A stretch of 64,000 bases of DNA from Neolewinella aurantiaca (GTDB lineage: Bacteria > Bacteroidota > Bacteroidia > Chitinophagales > Saprospiraceae): NCBI RefSeq assembly GCF_008014675.1, contig NZ_VOXD01000002.1, positions 1 to 64,000 of the forward strand. The letters are read 5' to 3'. The position numbers and the translations under genes were made by a program. Each line of letters opens with the position of its first letter. The stretch's first letter is position 1. Below the pieces are notes generated by a model that saw only the letters and a list, made by a program, of their open reading frames with translations, made no database searches and had not been told where the DNA came from. Shown piece after piece: positions 9,266-17,851 of the stretch.

Positions 9266-10015
9266 TTACTCTCCTCCTGCACGGTGAAGAGCAGGCACCG
9301 TAAGTGCAATGGCCGTACCGGCTGCAAAACCGATAAGTACATCGGTGAAAAAGTGCTTGCCTGCCCGCATTCGCCCGTAGGCTACTGCAGCCGGGATCAT
9401 ACCCGCTGCAGCCCAGATGTAGGGGCGGGCTTTGCCGTTGGGGTGAAGATCGGAGTACAACTGTGCGGTAGTGAAACTGAAGTAAGCTGCGGTGGCAACG
9501 TGGCCGCTGTAGAAGGAGTAGCGGCTGGATTTACGCAGCTTCAGATCCAGCGGAGCATCAGGATTGTAATTGTAAGGTCGTGCGCGCTTGACCGTGGATT
9601 TGGTGAGGTTGATGAGCGCGGAGTTGAGCAGGGCTCCCTGAAAGACAATCATCGCCATCTCGTCGAAGTTGTCGCGTCCCGTTTTGTCCAGCATCAGAAA
9701 GAAGGGACCGGCGAAGCCGGTCAGGAGCAATTTGTCGGTAAACTCATCTGCCTCGAAGGAGAGGTGGCGCAGGGAGAAACGATCGACGGGCCAGATATTG
9801 GCGGCGTCGAGTCCTTTTACCTCCAACTCGGACATGGGTACGACTTTTCTGTCGATCAGCATCGATCCTACCGTAATACTACCACCTAACCCCAGTAATA
9901 TTCCGTTTGTAGCATTGCTTGGGTTGTAGGGCCTCAATCCCTGTGCGGGAAGGCAACAGGAAATGAATAGAAGGATTAAAAGGAGCAGTGAAGGAAAAGT
10001 ATAGCGTGTGGTCAT
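9266..10015 (-). CDS. Exported PAP2-family phosphatase
   Basis: The start at 10015 gives a 249-residue protein with a signal peptide ending CLPAQG; the longer frame adds 44 non-family residues. The three PAP2 motifs are visible: KRARPYN, YSGHVATAA in place of PSGH, and GRMRAGKHFFTDVLIG with the catalytic His and Asp. PAP2 enzymes dephosphorylate lipid phosphates such as phosphatidic acid or undecaprenyl pyrophosphate at the membrane. The His and Arg residues needed for catalysis appear intact. It sits alone between the permease and a lipoprotein, all on the minus strand. Confidence 0.88.
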   Translation of the reverse strand: MTTRYTFPSLLLLILLFISCCLPAQGLRPYNPSNATNGILLGLGGSITVGSMLIDRKVVPMSELEVKGLDAANIWPVDRFSLRHLSFEADEFTDKLLLTGFAGPFFLMLDKTGRDNFDEMAMIVFQGALLNSALINLTKSTVKRARPYNYNPDAPLDLKLRKSSRYSFYSGHVATAAYFSFTTAQLYSDLHPNGKARPYIWAAAGMIPAAVAYGRMRAGKHFFTDVLIGFAAGTAIALTVPALHRAGGE

Positions 10016-10194
10016 ACAGCTGGAAGGATTTGAGGATGTAACGGATAGGCTGTTTCGTGGTTCGGTGTTTTCCAGGTGAGCGATCGTAAAGCGGAGCAAA
10101 ACTCCGTATTGCTCGTCATCTGATGGCGATATCGCTATTGGTTTCACATCCTCAAATGTAGCACAACGCTGACATCATTTGGTGGCCGGCAGGG

Positions 10195-11127
10195 TTATTT
10201 CAATCCGATCTCTGCGCGTAACTCTTCGTCCGCTACTGAGTTTTGCTTCCAATAAGGCGCTCTTTTCTGATGCGTCAGGCGGGCTTTGGTGACCAGCGCA
10301 TTGTCTCTGCCGGGGTAAGTCTCTTCCCAGCCGCTGATGACATATGGCGGAGCAGGATCAAAGAAAATCTCGAGTCTCCTCCCACTATCCCCGTAATTGA
10401 TCTCATAACCCATTATGGTTTCTGTTTCCTCATTGCCGGGGTAATCATTGAGTCTGGCTGTAGCCTTCTGACTTCGGTAGGGCTGGTGGCTCATCAGGAG
10501 GTAACCCGTATTGGGGATGATGTTGAATTCTCCAACCGGGAGTTTTTCCCATCCGAAACGGATACGGTTGAAGAGCTCGTCTTCCAGAAAGTCCGCTTTA
10601 ATTTCTTCATTGACGTCGCCCTCCCGCTCGAAGTAGGAGCGAAGTTGTTTGGCCCACTTGCCGCCGCCAGTGTAGTTGAGCTGAGTGAAGGTCTGGCCGC
10701 ACCAGTCCTGACTCGATGTGGTCACTTTCAGGGTGTGAGGCGCTTCGGTGGTTTTCGTGGGCGTGAACACCGAACTCATGATCGAATAATCATAGACGCC
10801 GGTTACGAAACGACGGATGATGTTGGTTTTAAGGACGGGGGTGGAATTTTGGTTGGTGTACTCGTCATTTTTCACCTGTTTATCGGTTAGGAAATCTTCG
10901 GAAACGAAGATGGCGGTGACCTGGCCTGGGCGGATTTCTCCGTAGCGGGCCTGCTCGAGGGTGTACGTATTTATTTCGGCTTTGCCCTCGTACCAGTAGT
11001 CTTCGAGGCTGCCTGAAAAGTAGCCTGGAGCTGGTTTTTCGGGGGGGGCGGGCCTTTTAACCCGGTCCTGGGAGGTGTTACAGGCAAAAAGCACTGTAAA
11101 GGTCATCAGTAAAAAGAACTTGTTCAT
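10195..11127 (-). CDS. Conserved Bacteroidota lipoprotein of unknown function
   Basis: The ATG at 11127 gives a 310-residue protein with a lipobox Cys at residue 16 (TVLFAC). The core contains DYWYEGKAEINTYTLEQARYG, LKTNIIRRFVTGVYDYSIMSSVF and SSQDWCGQTFTQLNY, a pattern I associate with a widespread Bacteroidota lipoprotein sometimes labelled, probably wrongly, as a Maf septum protein. It is probably anchored in the outer membrane facing the periplasm. Upstream lies an inverted pair of dispersed elements (11192-11253). Function unknown. Confidence 0.75.
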   Translation of the reverse strand: MNKFFLLMTFTVLFACNTSQDRVKRPAPPEKPAPGYFSGSLEDYWYEGKAEINTYTLEQARYGEIRPGQVTAIFVSEDFLTDKQVKNDEYTNQNSTPVLKTNIIRRFVTGVYDYSIMSSVFTPTKTTEAPHTLKVTTSSQDWCGQTFTQLNYTGGGKWAKQLRSYFEREGDVNEEIKADFLEDELFNRIRFGWEKLPVGEFNIIPNTGYLLMSHQPYRSQKATARLNDYPGNEETETIMGYEINYGDSGRRLEIFFDPAPPYVISGWEETYPGRDNALVTKARLTHQKRAPYWKQNSVADEELRAEIGLK

Positions 11128-11191
11128 AAATGTCTTAACGCGGGCATGAGAGGAGGGTTCAGCGCTGGTTACGCTTTGCAATTCAACCAAT

Positions 11192-11211
11192 TGTGCACCT
11201 GCGATTGCGCC
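11192..11211 (+). repeat. Dispersed 20-bp element, copy 4 (left half of an inverted pair)
   Basis: TGTGCACCTGCGATTGCGCC, plus orientation. With copy 5 it makes an inverted pair separated by 22 bp. Confidence 0.75.
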
Positions 11212-11233
11212 CTGAAACTTCCGGGAAAGGGCT

Positions 11234-11253
11234 GGCGCGGGCGCAGGTGCAAA
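11234..11253 (-). repeat. Dispersed 20-bp element, copy 5 (right half of an inverted pair)
   Basis: On the minus strand this is TTTGCACCTGCGCCCGCGCC, a full consensus match. It points toward the lipoprotein gene at 11127, but no TAnnTTTG-like box follows at the usual 23-26 bp. Confidence 0.85.
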
Positions 11254-11649
11254 AAAAGGATAGGGTAGGTGCTCCCCGGCACAACCGTAAGGTATATACG
11301 CTGAAGTGGATGGTTTGGGCCGGGGTACGGGATGATAATTTAAGCGAATCAGGAGCGGTTCGATCCCGCTTAGCGGCTAAAGCCCAACGGCAAACGAAGC
11401 AGGTACCATACCCGAAGGAACGGACTGAATGATTCTAGAGCTCAACCAATTATAAAAACTTACTACCTTAGCGGCGATAGTTTACTAATGCACTCATTTT
11501 ATCTTGCGGCTCCGCCTTTGGCGGGGCCCAAGCTTTTTTTAGTCATTTCAGATAACATGATGGAGGGTATTGGTGTTGCACCGCTGATCCTACAACCGAA
11601 TTTCGTTTGGGTTTTACCCGTCTTGTTTCTACTCTATCTACCGATCATC

Positions 11650-13689
11650 ATGTTTAGAACCGCTTTATCCATCATCTTACTCTGTGGCCTGGCAGTGGTT
11701 TTGCCCGCCCGTGCTCAGAAAGGCAGCAACTTTGCGGCGGCCAACGTCGCGTTTGACGAAGGAGTGCAGCTACTGCTGGCCGGTAAACCAAAGCGGGCCA
11801 TTAAACCGTTCAACGAAGCAATAAAACAGGACACCGGTTACATCGCTGCCTACCGCTTTCTGGGATTGTCATATGATCTGCTCGGCAACTATTCAGCGGC
11901 CGCCGATGCTTATCTGCACGTTGTCAACCGCGATTCCACTTTTTCCCGGCTGCTCTATTATCAGCTTGGCAGAGTGTACTATAAGATGTCCCGGCCAGAA
12001 TTGGCGCTGCATTATCTCGAGCAATTTCAGGAACTGCAAAAGCGTGATATCGGCGACTTCGGCCGCAACGGTGAGGAAGAAGCAGCGGAAGAACGCAAGG
12101 TGTTGAGCCGCCTGGACGGCGAAATAAAGGCTGCCAGAATAACCCAGGACAGTTCGCAATTTATTAATGTCACAAAACTGTTCAACCTGGGCTTCCCGGT
12201 GAACACCCAGCAAAACGATTATTTCCCCTTCTTCGCCAACGACCCCAACCGGTTCCTTTTCACCCGCCAGGGACAAGGGCAGGACGAAGACCTGCTGATT
12301 GGCCGGAGGAAAGACGCCGAGTCGGAGTGGTTTACTTCACGTTTCGGTAGTTTCAATACCCTGCGGCCCGAGGGGATGTGCTCGATTGTGCGCGACGGAC
12401 AACGGATATACTTCACGAGCTGTAAGGGCGATGAAGTAGTAGTGGCAAAAGGATTCAGGCGAACAGGGAACTGTGACCTTTACGCCGGGTGGCTGGTAGA
12501 CGGAAAGATTCAGGATATCATCCCTCTTCCTGATTACATCAATTCCCCGGAAAGTTGGGAAACCCAGGCGGCCATTAGTTGCGATGAGCAGCAACTTTTC
12601 TTCGTTTCCGAACGGGAGCCGAGTTTTGGGATGACCGATATTTTTGTCTGCGACCGCCTCCCCGACGGGTCGTGGAGCGAACCCCGTAACCTGGGGGATG
12701 GCGTCAATACGCCGGAAGCAGAAGAGGCCCCCTTTCTGAGCGATGACGGGCAGACACTGTACTTCAGCAGTACGGGACATTACAGCCTGGGCGACGAAGA
12801 CATCTTCGCCAGCTGGTGGGACAACAGCCAGGGGCGCTTCACCCGCGCCCTCAATCTGGGCCCACCCGTTAACGGACCTCACCGCGAGCTTGGCTTCCAC
12901 CTGAGTGCGGACGGGAAAACAGGCTACGTCGCCAGCGACCGACCCGGAGGGTTAGGCAAGCTCGATATCTATGGCTTCAAACTGTCTGAGCGCCTGAGCT
13001 CCCGGCCGATCACTTACGTCTCCGGGTTTGTGACCGATAGCCTGACGGGCGAGCCGATCGTTGATCAGGTCGTTAAAGTTGGCAACGGGAAAGTATATCG
13101 TACCAATTACGAGGGAAGGTTCTTCGTTTGTGCACCATCAGGCGAACCGCTTCCGGTAGGAGTGGAGCACCCGGATTACTTACCTTACGCACGGACCTTC
13201 GCCGTGCCGCGTTGGGACAATGTAGCTCCTTACCGGATCGATCTTTTCCTGAGTAAAGACAAAGTAGTGGCACCACCGCCACCCCCGCCGCCACCACCAC
13301 CGGCAATGGAAGAGGCAGATATTGACACCATCCAACGGAGGACCCGCATCAAGAAGAGAAATTATACGGTGCTCTTCAACTTTGAGGACGCCAGCCTGAC
13401 CCCACGGGCGATTGAGGGACTCCAGATATTTGTTAATGAAGTGAAGGGACGTAACATCGTTAACATCAGTGTGACGGGATTCACGGACAGTACCGGAGAT
13501 GCGGAGTTCAACCTCAGGCTTAGCCAGGAACGGGCAAAAGCAGTAGGTATTCATTTACAAACAGCAGGAGTGAAGGCTAACGGATTCAATATTGTGGGGG
13601 CAGGAGAATTGCCGGGAGCATCGCAGAGGGCGCTGAACAGAAAGGTAGAGATTACCGTGACTTATCGTGAAATTGTTAAAATAAACTGA
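11650..13689 (+). CDS. PorE-like TPR / propeller / CRD / OmpA protein
   Basis: The start at 11650 gives 679 residues with a signal peptide ending PARAQ. The domain order is: TPR-like helices (about 30-150), PD40 propeller repeats (about 180-440, e.g. DDGQTLYFSSTG, SADGKTGYVASDRPGG), a carboxypeptidase-regulatory fold (about 455-540), a run of eleven prolines (541-551), then an OmpA peptidoglycan-binding domain (about 570-679, TGFTDSTGDAEFN, LSQERAKAV). This is the order of PorE of the type IX secretion system, which links the outer-membrane PorKN ring to peptidoglycan. Unlike PorE described as a lipoprotein, no lipobox is seen, so a paralogue is possible. Identity as the T9SS subunit is inference. 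Confidence 0.75.
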   Translation: MFRTALSIILLCGLAVVLPARAQKGSNFAAANVAFDEGVQLLLAGKPKRAIKPFNEAIKQDTGYIAAYRFLGLSYDLLGNYSAAADAYLHVVNRDSTFSRLLYYQLGRVYYKMSRPELALHYLEQFQELQKRDIGDFGRNGEEEAAEERKVLSRLDGEIKAARITQDSSQFINVTKLFNLGFPVNTQQNDYFPFFANDPNRFLFTRQGQGQDEDLLIGRRKDAESEWFTSRFGSFNTLRPEGMCSIVRDGQRIYFTSCKGDEVVVAKGFRRTGNCDLYAGWLVDGKIQDIIPLPDYINSPESWETQAAISCDEQQLFFVSEREPSFGMTDIFVCDRLPDGSWSEPRNLGDGVNTPEAEEAPFLSDDGQTLYFSSTGHYSLGDEDIFASWWDNSQGRFTRALNLGPPVNGPHRELGFHLSADGKTGYVASDRPGGLGKLDIYGFKLSERLSSRPITYVSGFVTDSLTGEPIVDQVVKVGNGKVYRTNYEGRFFVCAPSGEPLPVGVEHPDYLPYARTFAVPRWDNVAPYRIDLFLSKDKVVAPPPPPPPPPPAMEEADIDTIQRRTRIKKRNYTVLFNFEDASLTPRAIEGLQIFVNEVKGRNIVNISVTGFTDSTGDAEFNLRLSQERAKAVGIHLQTAGVKANGFNIVGAGELPGASQRALNRKVEITVTYREIVKIN

Positions 13690-13990
13690 GCGCTTTACGT
13701 CCCTATCTGATGTCAAGTTGTAATTGCCGCTTCTAATGCAATAGAAGTTCCGGTTGGAAATATTTAGGGGGCAGGCTGCCGTAGCTGGTCGATTAAATTT
13801 TGAAGCCCGGTTTTTCAGCGCTCTCCCGGGTTTAATTTTGCAGGGAATTAACGTTAGTAATAACTCAATATAAACCTGCAACGTCGCAAAACCCTTATAT
13901 TTGTACAATTGTAAGCACGATTTGCGAACACCCCTCGAGGGGCGCTGCGTTGTGCTAAATGTATATATTAACCAACTGATATCCAGGTTT
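13690..13990. other. Intergenic region without a gene
   Basis: This 301-bp gap holds an exact -7 box at 13896-13903. Nothing else is recognised. Confidence 0.4.
13896..13903 (+). promoter_or_regulatory. -7 promoter box (TATATTTG)
   Basis: An exact TAnnTTTG match lies 87 bp before the ATG of the SPOR-like exported protein, implying a leader of about 80 nt. Confidence 0.5.
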
Positions 13991-14380
13991 ATGAAAACTA
14001 TGTTCACACTACTTTTTATCTCCGTAACTCTGGCTCTTGGGGCGCAGGACGTTAAGCCGCCGTATTGCGAAGAAGGCCCGGCAACCTACGGAAGTGTTGC
14101 CGCCATCCCCGGGGCTACAACCGCTCCACCGCTGCCGCGCTTCACCACCACTCCGACCAAAGAATACAAGGTGCAGGTAGCGATTCTTCGGTACACCGAT
14201 CCCGCTGACTACCCTTTCCACCCCGACCTGGTAGCGCGTTACCGCCCCTGTGAACAAATCTGGGTGGTTGAAAGCCGTGAGAGTTACCCCAACCGTACCG
14301 ATGCAGTAGCACTTCAGGAAAAACTCAAAGGCTTGGGTTACAGCGGTTCTTACATCACCGAATTGCTCGGCTACCAATAA
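13991..14380 (+). CDS. Exported protein with a SPOR-like C-terminal region
   Basis: The 129-residue protein has a signal peptide cut after LGAQ (residue 19). A Pro/Thr-rich linker is followed by EYKVQVAILRY, then QIWVVESRESYPNRTDAVALQEKLKGLGYSG. This resembles the beta-alpha-beta pattern of SPOR domains, which bind denuded peptidoglycan glycans at division sites. Similarity is by eye and the domain is short. The longer frame back to 13901 overlaps the promoter box and is rejected. It is followed 42 bp later by a lipoprotein gene with its own -7 box. Confidence 0.6.
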   Translation: MKTMFTLLFISVTLALGAQDVKPPYCEEGPATYGSVAAIPGATTAPPLPRFTTTPTKEYKVQVAILRYTDPADYPFHPDLVARYRPCEQIWVVESRESYPNRTDAVALQEKLKGLGYSGSYITELLGYQ

Positions 14381-14393
14381 TTTTCAGTAGTCG

Positions 14394-14401
14394 TATCTTT
14401 G
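14394..14401 (+). promoter_or_regulatory. -7 promoter box (TATCTTTG)
   Basis: An exact TAnnTTTG match lies 21 bp before the ATG of the DUF4920 lipoprotein, implying a leader of roughly 15 nt. Confidence 0.6.
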
Positions 14402-14422
14402 GCGTTCTAAAAACAGTTCATA

Positions 14423-14953
14423 ATGAAAAACGTATTCTCCCTCCTTTTCGTGGCTGCCTTTTTGGTGGTACTCAGCGCGTGTAGCGGTACCCAACAGGCT
14501 GCCGCAGACACTGCAGACACCGCCGTCAGCGAAGAATCCGCAGTTGCCGGCACCTTTGGTGCCGATTTCACTCCCGAAGAAGTAGTTCCCGCTAATACGC
14601 TGCTCACTTCTTACAGTGAAACAAAACTGGTGGATACCGTACAGATCACTCTCCAGGGAGAAGTCAACGAGGTTTGCCAGGCGAAAGGCTGCTGGATGAC
14701 CATCGCCGCAGGCAACGGAGAAGAAATGATGGTGAAGTTCAAAGATTACGGCTTCTTCATGCCTAAAGACATTAGCGGCCGTGAGGTTGTTATGCACGGT
14801 ATGGCGTACTACCAGATCACCCCGGTCGATGAACTGCGCCACTACGCCGAAGACGCCGGGAAATCCGAGGAAGAAATCGCAGAAATTACCGAGCCGAAAC
14901 AGGAACTCCGGTTCCTGGCCGACGGGGTAAAGCTCCTCCCCGGTAAAATGTAA
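14423..14953 (+). CDS. DUF4920 lipoprotein
   Basis: The 176-residue lipoprotein has its lipobox Cys at residue 20 (VLSAC). A low-complexity Ala/Thr/Asp linker precedes a DUF4920-type domain containing LQGEVNEVCQAKGCWMTI, with two conserved Cys, then MMVKFKDYGFFMPKDISG and VVMHGMAYY. The family is found in Bacteroidota and some Proteobacteria and has an OB-fold-like pattern. The two Cys plus several Met and His suggest metal or redox chemistry, but this is inference. A rho-independent terminator follows. Confidence 0.85.
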   Translation: MKNVFSLLFVAAFLVVLSACSGTQQAAADTADTAVSEESAVAGTFGADFTPEEVVPANTLLTSYSETKLVDTVQITLQGEVNEVCQAKGCWMTIAAGNGEEMMVKFKDYGFFMPKDISGREVVMHGMAYYQITPVDELRHYAEDAGKSEEEIAEITEPKQELRFLADGVKLLPGKM

Positions 14954-14972
14954 ACGATACCTAAGTGGTGAA

Positions 14973-15017
14973 AGCGCCGGTCAGATGCTAAGCAATCTGA
15001 TCGGCGCTTTTGTTTTT
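14973..15017 (+). terminator. Rho-independent terminator
   Basis: AGCGCCG(G)TCAGAT pairs with ATCTGA(T)CGGCGCT around a short loop and is followed by TTTTGTTTTT, 20 bp after the DUF4920 gene. Confidence 0.85.
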
Positions 15018-15039
15018 ATTAAATCATTTGATTTAATAA
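15016..15039. repeat. Perfect AT-rich palindrome upstream of a sigma factor
   Basis: Arms of 11 bp, TTATTAAATCA and TGATTTAATAA, are separated by TT. It lies about 60 bp upstream of the sigma-54-like -24 element of the next gene. It could be an operator or enhancer-binding site, or chance in AT-rich DNA. Confidence 0.55.
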
Positions 15040-15097
15040 AGGTAATTTTTCAAAGCTTTGTATTTGTATATGGCTGCAATTCAGCAGGTTAGCCTTT

Positions 15098-15113
15098 TGG
15101 CACGGTGTTTGAG
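15098..15113 (+). promoter_or_regulatory. Sigma-54-like promoter (imperfect -12)
   Basis: TGGCACGGTGTTTGAG has a perfect -24 element (TGGCACG) with the canonical spacing, but GA instead of GC at -12. It lies 58 bp before the ATG of the ECF sigma gene. Confidence 0.45.
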
Positions 15114-15171
15114 GTTTTGAGGGTGCGTAATAGTTCAGAATTCTACCTTTCACTACACATTAACCACTAAG

Positions 15172-15681
15172 ATGACTAATAAAGAGTTTACTCAGCAAAT
15201 TGATCAATTAGAGAACCTTCTTTTCTCATTTGCTCTGAGGCTGACCCGAAATCGTCAGGATGCTCAGGACCTTATGCAGGAAACCAGCCTGCGGGCGTTC
15301 CGCCACCGCGAAAAATTCACGATGGGGACTAATTTCAAGAGTTGGGTGTCTACCATCATGCGGAATACATACATCAATCGTTACCGGAAAATGAAAAGCC
15401 GGAAACACGTAAACCAGCCGATCGAGGATTTTTCCTTTGCGCTCGAAAGCAGAAACGCTATCCCCAATAAAGGGGAGCACGATATGCGGATGAATGAACT
15501 GAAGCTGATGCTCAACGAAATCGGAGAGTTGTACAGCGTGCCCTTTCTGATGTTCTACCGTGGTTACGAATACAAAGAAATTGCCAATCACCTGGACATT
15601 CCGATCGGTACGGTGAAGAGCCGGATCTTCCTTGCCCGCCAACGGATGAAAATCGCTATCGGCGACCGCTACCAAAACTAA
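15172..15681 (+). CDS. ECF-type RNA polymerase sigma factor
   Basis: The 169-residue protein has sigma region 2 at about residues 10-75 (RNRQDAQDLMQETSLRAFRH, NFKSWVSTIMRNTYINRYRK) and region 4 at about 110-160 (FYRGYEYKEIANHLDIPIGTVKSRIFLARQRMK). It should direct RNA polymerase to an alternative regulon. No anti-sigma gene is adjacent. Its region 4 closely resembles that of the region-4-only protein at 40628 (ELYSVPF versus ALYSVPY, then EIAN and GTVKSRIF), and both have sigma-54-like upstream sequences. A terminator follows. Confidence 0.92.
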   Translation: MTNKEFTQQIDQLENLLFSFALRLTRNRQDAQDLMQETSLRAFRHREKFTMGTNFKSWVSTIMRNTYINRYRKMKSRKHVNQPIEDFSFALESRNAIPNKGEHDMRMNELKLMLNEIGELYSVPFLMFYRGYEYKEIANHLDIPIGTVKSRIFLARQRMKIAIGDRYQN

Positions 15682-15732
15682 GACCAACAAATAACTGAGA
15701 GAGTTAACATTACCAAATTGACCCGGTTTTCA

Positions 15733-15766
15733 GGACCAGCCTTCCCGGCTGGTCCTTTCCTTTTTT
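15733..15766 (+). terminator. Rho-independent terminator of the sigma gene
   Basis: GGACCAGCC pairs with GGCTGGTCC around a five-base loop, followed by TTTCCTTTTTT. Confidence 0.85.
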
Positions 15767-15831
15767 GGTAAGGGTTCAACCTTCGTGGTGACTTAGGTTT
15801 TTACGTGAAGTATATAACTCAAGTCAGAACC

Positions 15832-16629
15832 ATGGACGAAGACTTTCTGCTGAACCGTTTTAACGATCACCAGCGTGCGGGCTGCCTCCCGTCTCCTAAA
15901 TTGACCAAAGAATGGCTTGAAGGGCTTCTCCAGTTCCTGTTTCCGGAGCACTGCCCTGTCCGTTTTGCGAGCCACCGGGCATTTAAGTTGCAGTACCAGA
16001 CCAATGACCTTAAACTGTTCAACCTGCTGGAGTCGTTGGAGGACAGGTTGAAAACCACCCCCGCTGATATCCGGGATGCCTTCGAAGCGGGGCTGCCGTC
16101 TGTTTTCGCTGCGCTTTCCGAAGATGCAGATGCAATTCTGGCCGGAGACCCTGCAGCACCTGACCGGACTGAGGTAATCAGTACTTACCCCGGCTTTTAT
16201 GCGCTGGCTGTGCACCGCATCGCACACCGGCTGTGTGGTTTGGGGGTTCCGCTCGTCCCCCGCATGCTCAGTGAGATTGCTCACCGCGAAACGGGCATAG
16301 AAATTCATCCCGGTGCACGTATTGGGCGGCGTTTCTGCATCGATCACGGCACGGGTGTCGTTATTGGTGAAACAGTCGAAATCGGTGATGACGTCAAAAT
16401 GTACCAGGGCGTAACGCTGGGCGCACTGAGTGTTGCCAAAGATATGGCGCGGACCAAGCGCCACCCGACCATCCGTGACCGCGTAGTTATTTATGCCGGC
16501 GCAACGATCCTCGGCGGAGATACGGTCATCGGCGAAGATTCCATCATCGGCGGTAATACCTGGATCGTGAAGAGCCTCCCTGCTGGTAGCCGGGAATATT
16601 ACCGCGTACCGGCTCCGGTCAAACGTTAA
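15832..16629 (+). CDS. cysE: Serine O-acetyltransferase
   Basis: The ATG at 15832 gives 265 residues; an upstream GTG would add nine. The N-terminal helical half is followed by hexapeptide repeats forming a left-handed beta-helix: GIEIHPGARIGRRFCIDHGTG, VVIGETVEIGDDVKMYQGVTLG and GATILGGDTVIGE. The IDHGTG/VIGET and YQGVTLGA motifs are typical of CysE/EpsC. It transfers acetyl from acetyl-CoA to L-serine, the first step to cysteine. The long N-terminus is closer to the EpsC-type than to E. coli CysE. No cysK lies next to it. Confidence 0.9.
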   Translation: MDEDFLLNRFNDHQRAGCLPSPKLTKEWLEGLLQFLFPEHCPVRFASHRAFKLQYQTNDLKLFNLLESLEDRLKTTPADIRDAFEAGLPSVFAALSEDADAILAGDPAAPDRTEVISTYPGFYALAVHRIAHRLCGLGVPLVPRMLSEIAHRETGIEIHPGARIGRRFCIDHGTGVVIGETVEIGDDVKMYQGVTLGALSVAKDMARTKRHPTIRDRVVIYAGATILGGDTVIGEDSIIGGNTWIVKSLPAGSREYYRVPAPVKR

Positions 16630-16643
16630 CGGTCTTTTTCCCG

Positions 16644-16663
16644 GGCGGGCACGCGGGTGCAAC
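16644..16663 (-). repeat. Dispersed element, copy 6 (degenerate)
   Basis: On the minus strand this reads GTTGCACCCGCGTGCCCGCC, several mismatches from consensus. It is intergenic, just after cysE. Confidence 0.4.
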
Positions 16664-16725
16664 ACAAGGTTGTCCGGCGAAGCCGCGTTCCGGGCATCCC
16701 GGGGTCAACCCGGATGAGACCTAAG

Positions 16726-16745
16726 CCTGTACCTGCGTCTGCGCA
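16726..16745 (+). repeat. Dispersed 20-bp element, copy 7
   Basis: CCTGTACCTGCGTCTGCGCA points into rfaD. Exactly 24 bp after its CCTG comes TATCCTGC, a -7-like sequence about 60 bp before the rfaD ATG. Confidence 0.6.
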
Positions 16746-16818
16746 CCGAACAATATCCTGCCGATCAACACCTGCATCGGCTCAAAAACAATAGCTTCAA
16801 TTACCTATTCCGAAATAT

Positions 16819-17790
16819 ATGTACCTAATAACCGGAGCCGCAGGCTTCATTGCAAGCGCGCTCGTATCTCACCTCAACGCAGCGGGCGTCGAAGACCTGA
16901 TTTTAGTTGACGATTTCCAGCAGTACCCGGCTAAAAAACCTAACCTGGCCGGCAAAAAGTTTCACTCGAAAGTGGAGCGTGACGAGCTGTTTGCCCGTTG
17001 GGATGCCGAACAATGGCCACTGGAAGGTGTGTACCACCTCGGTGCCCGCACCGATACGACTGAGCCGGACAGAGCCATCTTCGACCGCCTGAACCTCAAC
17101 TACTCCAAAGAGATATGGAACCGCTGTACCACCCACGAGATTCCGCTGATCTACGCCAGCAGCGGTGCTACCTACGGCCTCGGGGAACACGGCTATAAGG
17201 ATGAAGACGAGTTGGCCGAGATCCTGGTGCCCCTGAATGAGTACGGACGTAGCAAAAACGAATTCGACCGTTGGGTACTGGGGCGCCTCGAAACTCCTCC
17301 CCACTATTACGGATTGAAGTTCTTTAACGTCTACGGCCCCAACGAAAACCACAAAGGCCGCATGGCGAGTGTAATCTGGCATACCTTTAATCAGGTGCAG
17401 AAAACCGGCGCCATGAAGTTGTTCCGCAGCCACAACCCGGACTACGCCAACGGCCACCAACGGCGGGATTTTATCTACGTCAAAGACCTGGTGGCGGTCA
17501 ACTACTGGCTAATGGAAAACCTGCCCGAACCGAGCGGTCTTTACAACCTGGGGACGGGAGAAAGCCGCACTTTCCTCGACCTGGCGAAGGCTACCTTTGC
17601 GGCGATGGACGTCGAGCCCGACATCTCCTTTATTGATACTCCTGAGGATATTCGGGATAAATATCAGTACTTTACCGAAGCAGAAATGGGCAAACTGCGT
17701 GCGGCCGGATACGACCGGCCTTTCTTCAGCCTTGAAGAAGGAGTGGAAGACTACGTGAAATCATACCTCATTCCTGGCCTTCGGTGGTAA
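16819..17790 (+). CDS. rfaD: ADP-L-glycero-D-manno-heptose-6-epimerase
   Basis: The 323-residue short-chain dehydrogenase starts with the Rossmann motif TGAAGFIASAL. It has the YGRSK catalytic Tyr/Lys pair near residue 142, an SSGATYG segment, and FFNVYGPNENHKGRMASV, characteristic of HldD/RfaD. It converts ADP-D-glycero- to ADP-L-glycero-manno-heptose for the lipopolysaccharide inner core. Length fits the family. No other heptose genes are adjacent. A dispersed element with a TATCCTGC box lies upstream. Confidence 0.9.
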   Translation: MYLITGAAGFIASALVSHLNAAGVEDLILVDDFQQYPAKKPNLAGKKFHSKVERDELFARWDAEQWPLEGVYHLGARTDTTEPDRAIFDRLNLNYSKEIWNRCTTHEIPLIYASSGATYGLGEHGYKDEDELAEILVPLNEYGRSKNEFDRWVLGRLETPPHYYGLKFFNVYGPNENHKGRMASVIWHTFNQVQKTGAMKLFRSHNPDYANGHQRRDFIYVKDLVAVNYWLMENLPEPSGLYNLGTGESRTFLDLAKATFAAMDVEPDISFIDTPEDIRDKYQYFTEAEMGKLRAAGYDRPFFSLEEGVEDYVKSYLIPGLRW

Positions 17791-17851
17791 AAGGATTACA
17801 CAACACTCACTCACATTAATCAACAGATAAAAGAATTAAAAACCAACAACG

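Larger units (their letters stand above)
11128..11649. other. Divergent intergenic region with repeats and hairpin
   Basis: This 522-bp gap between divergent exported-protein genes holds the inverted pair of dispersed elements, a T-arm-like hairpin at 11354-11370 with no tRNA around it, and a hairpin at 11508-11528 (GGCTCCGCC-TTT-GGCGGGGCC). No gene is supported. Confidence 0.5.

Noticed and set aside
11354-11370. A tRNA T-arm-like hairpin (AGCGG-TTCGATC-CCGCT).
   Set aside because: No acceptor, D or anticodon stems can be built around it; the 7 bases after it have no partner about 70 bases upstream. It is at most a chance match or remnant.
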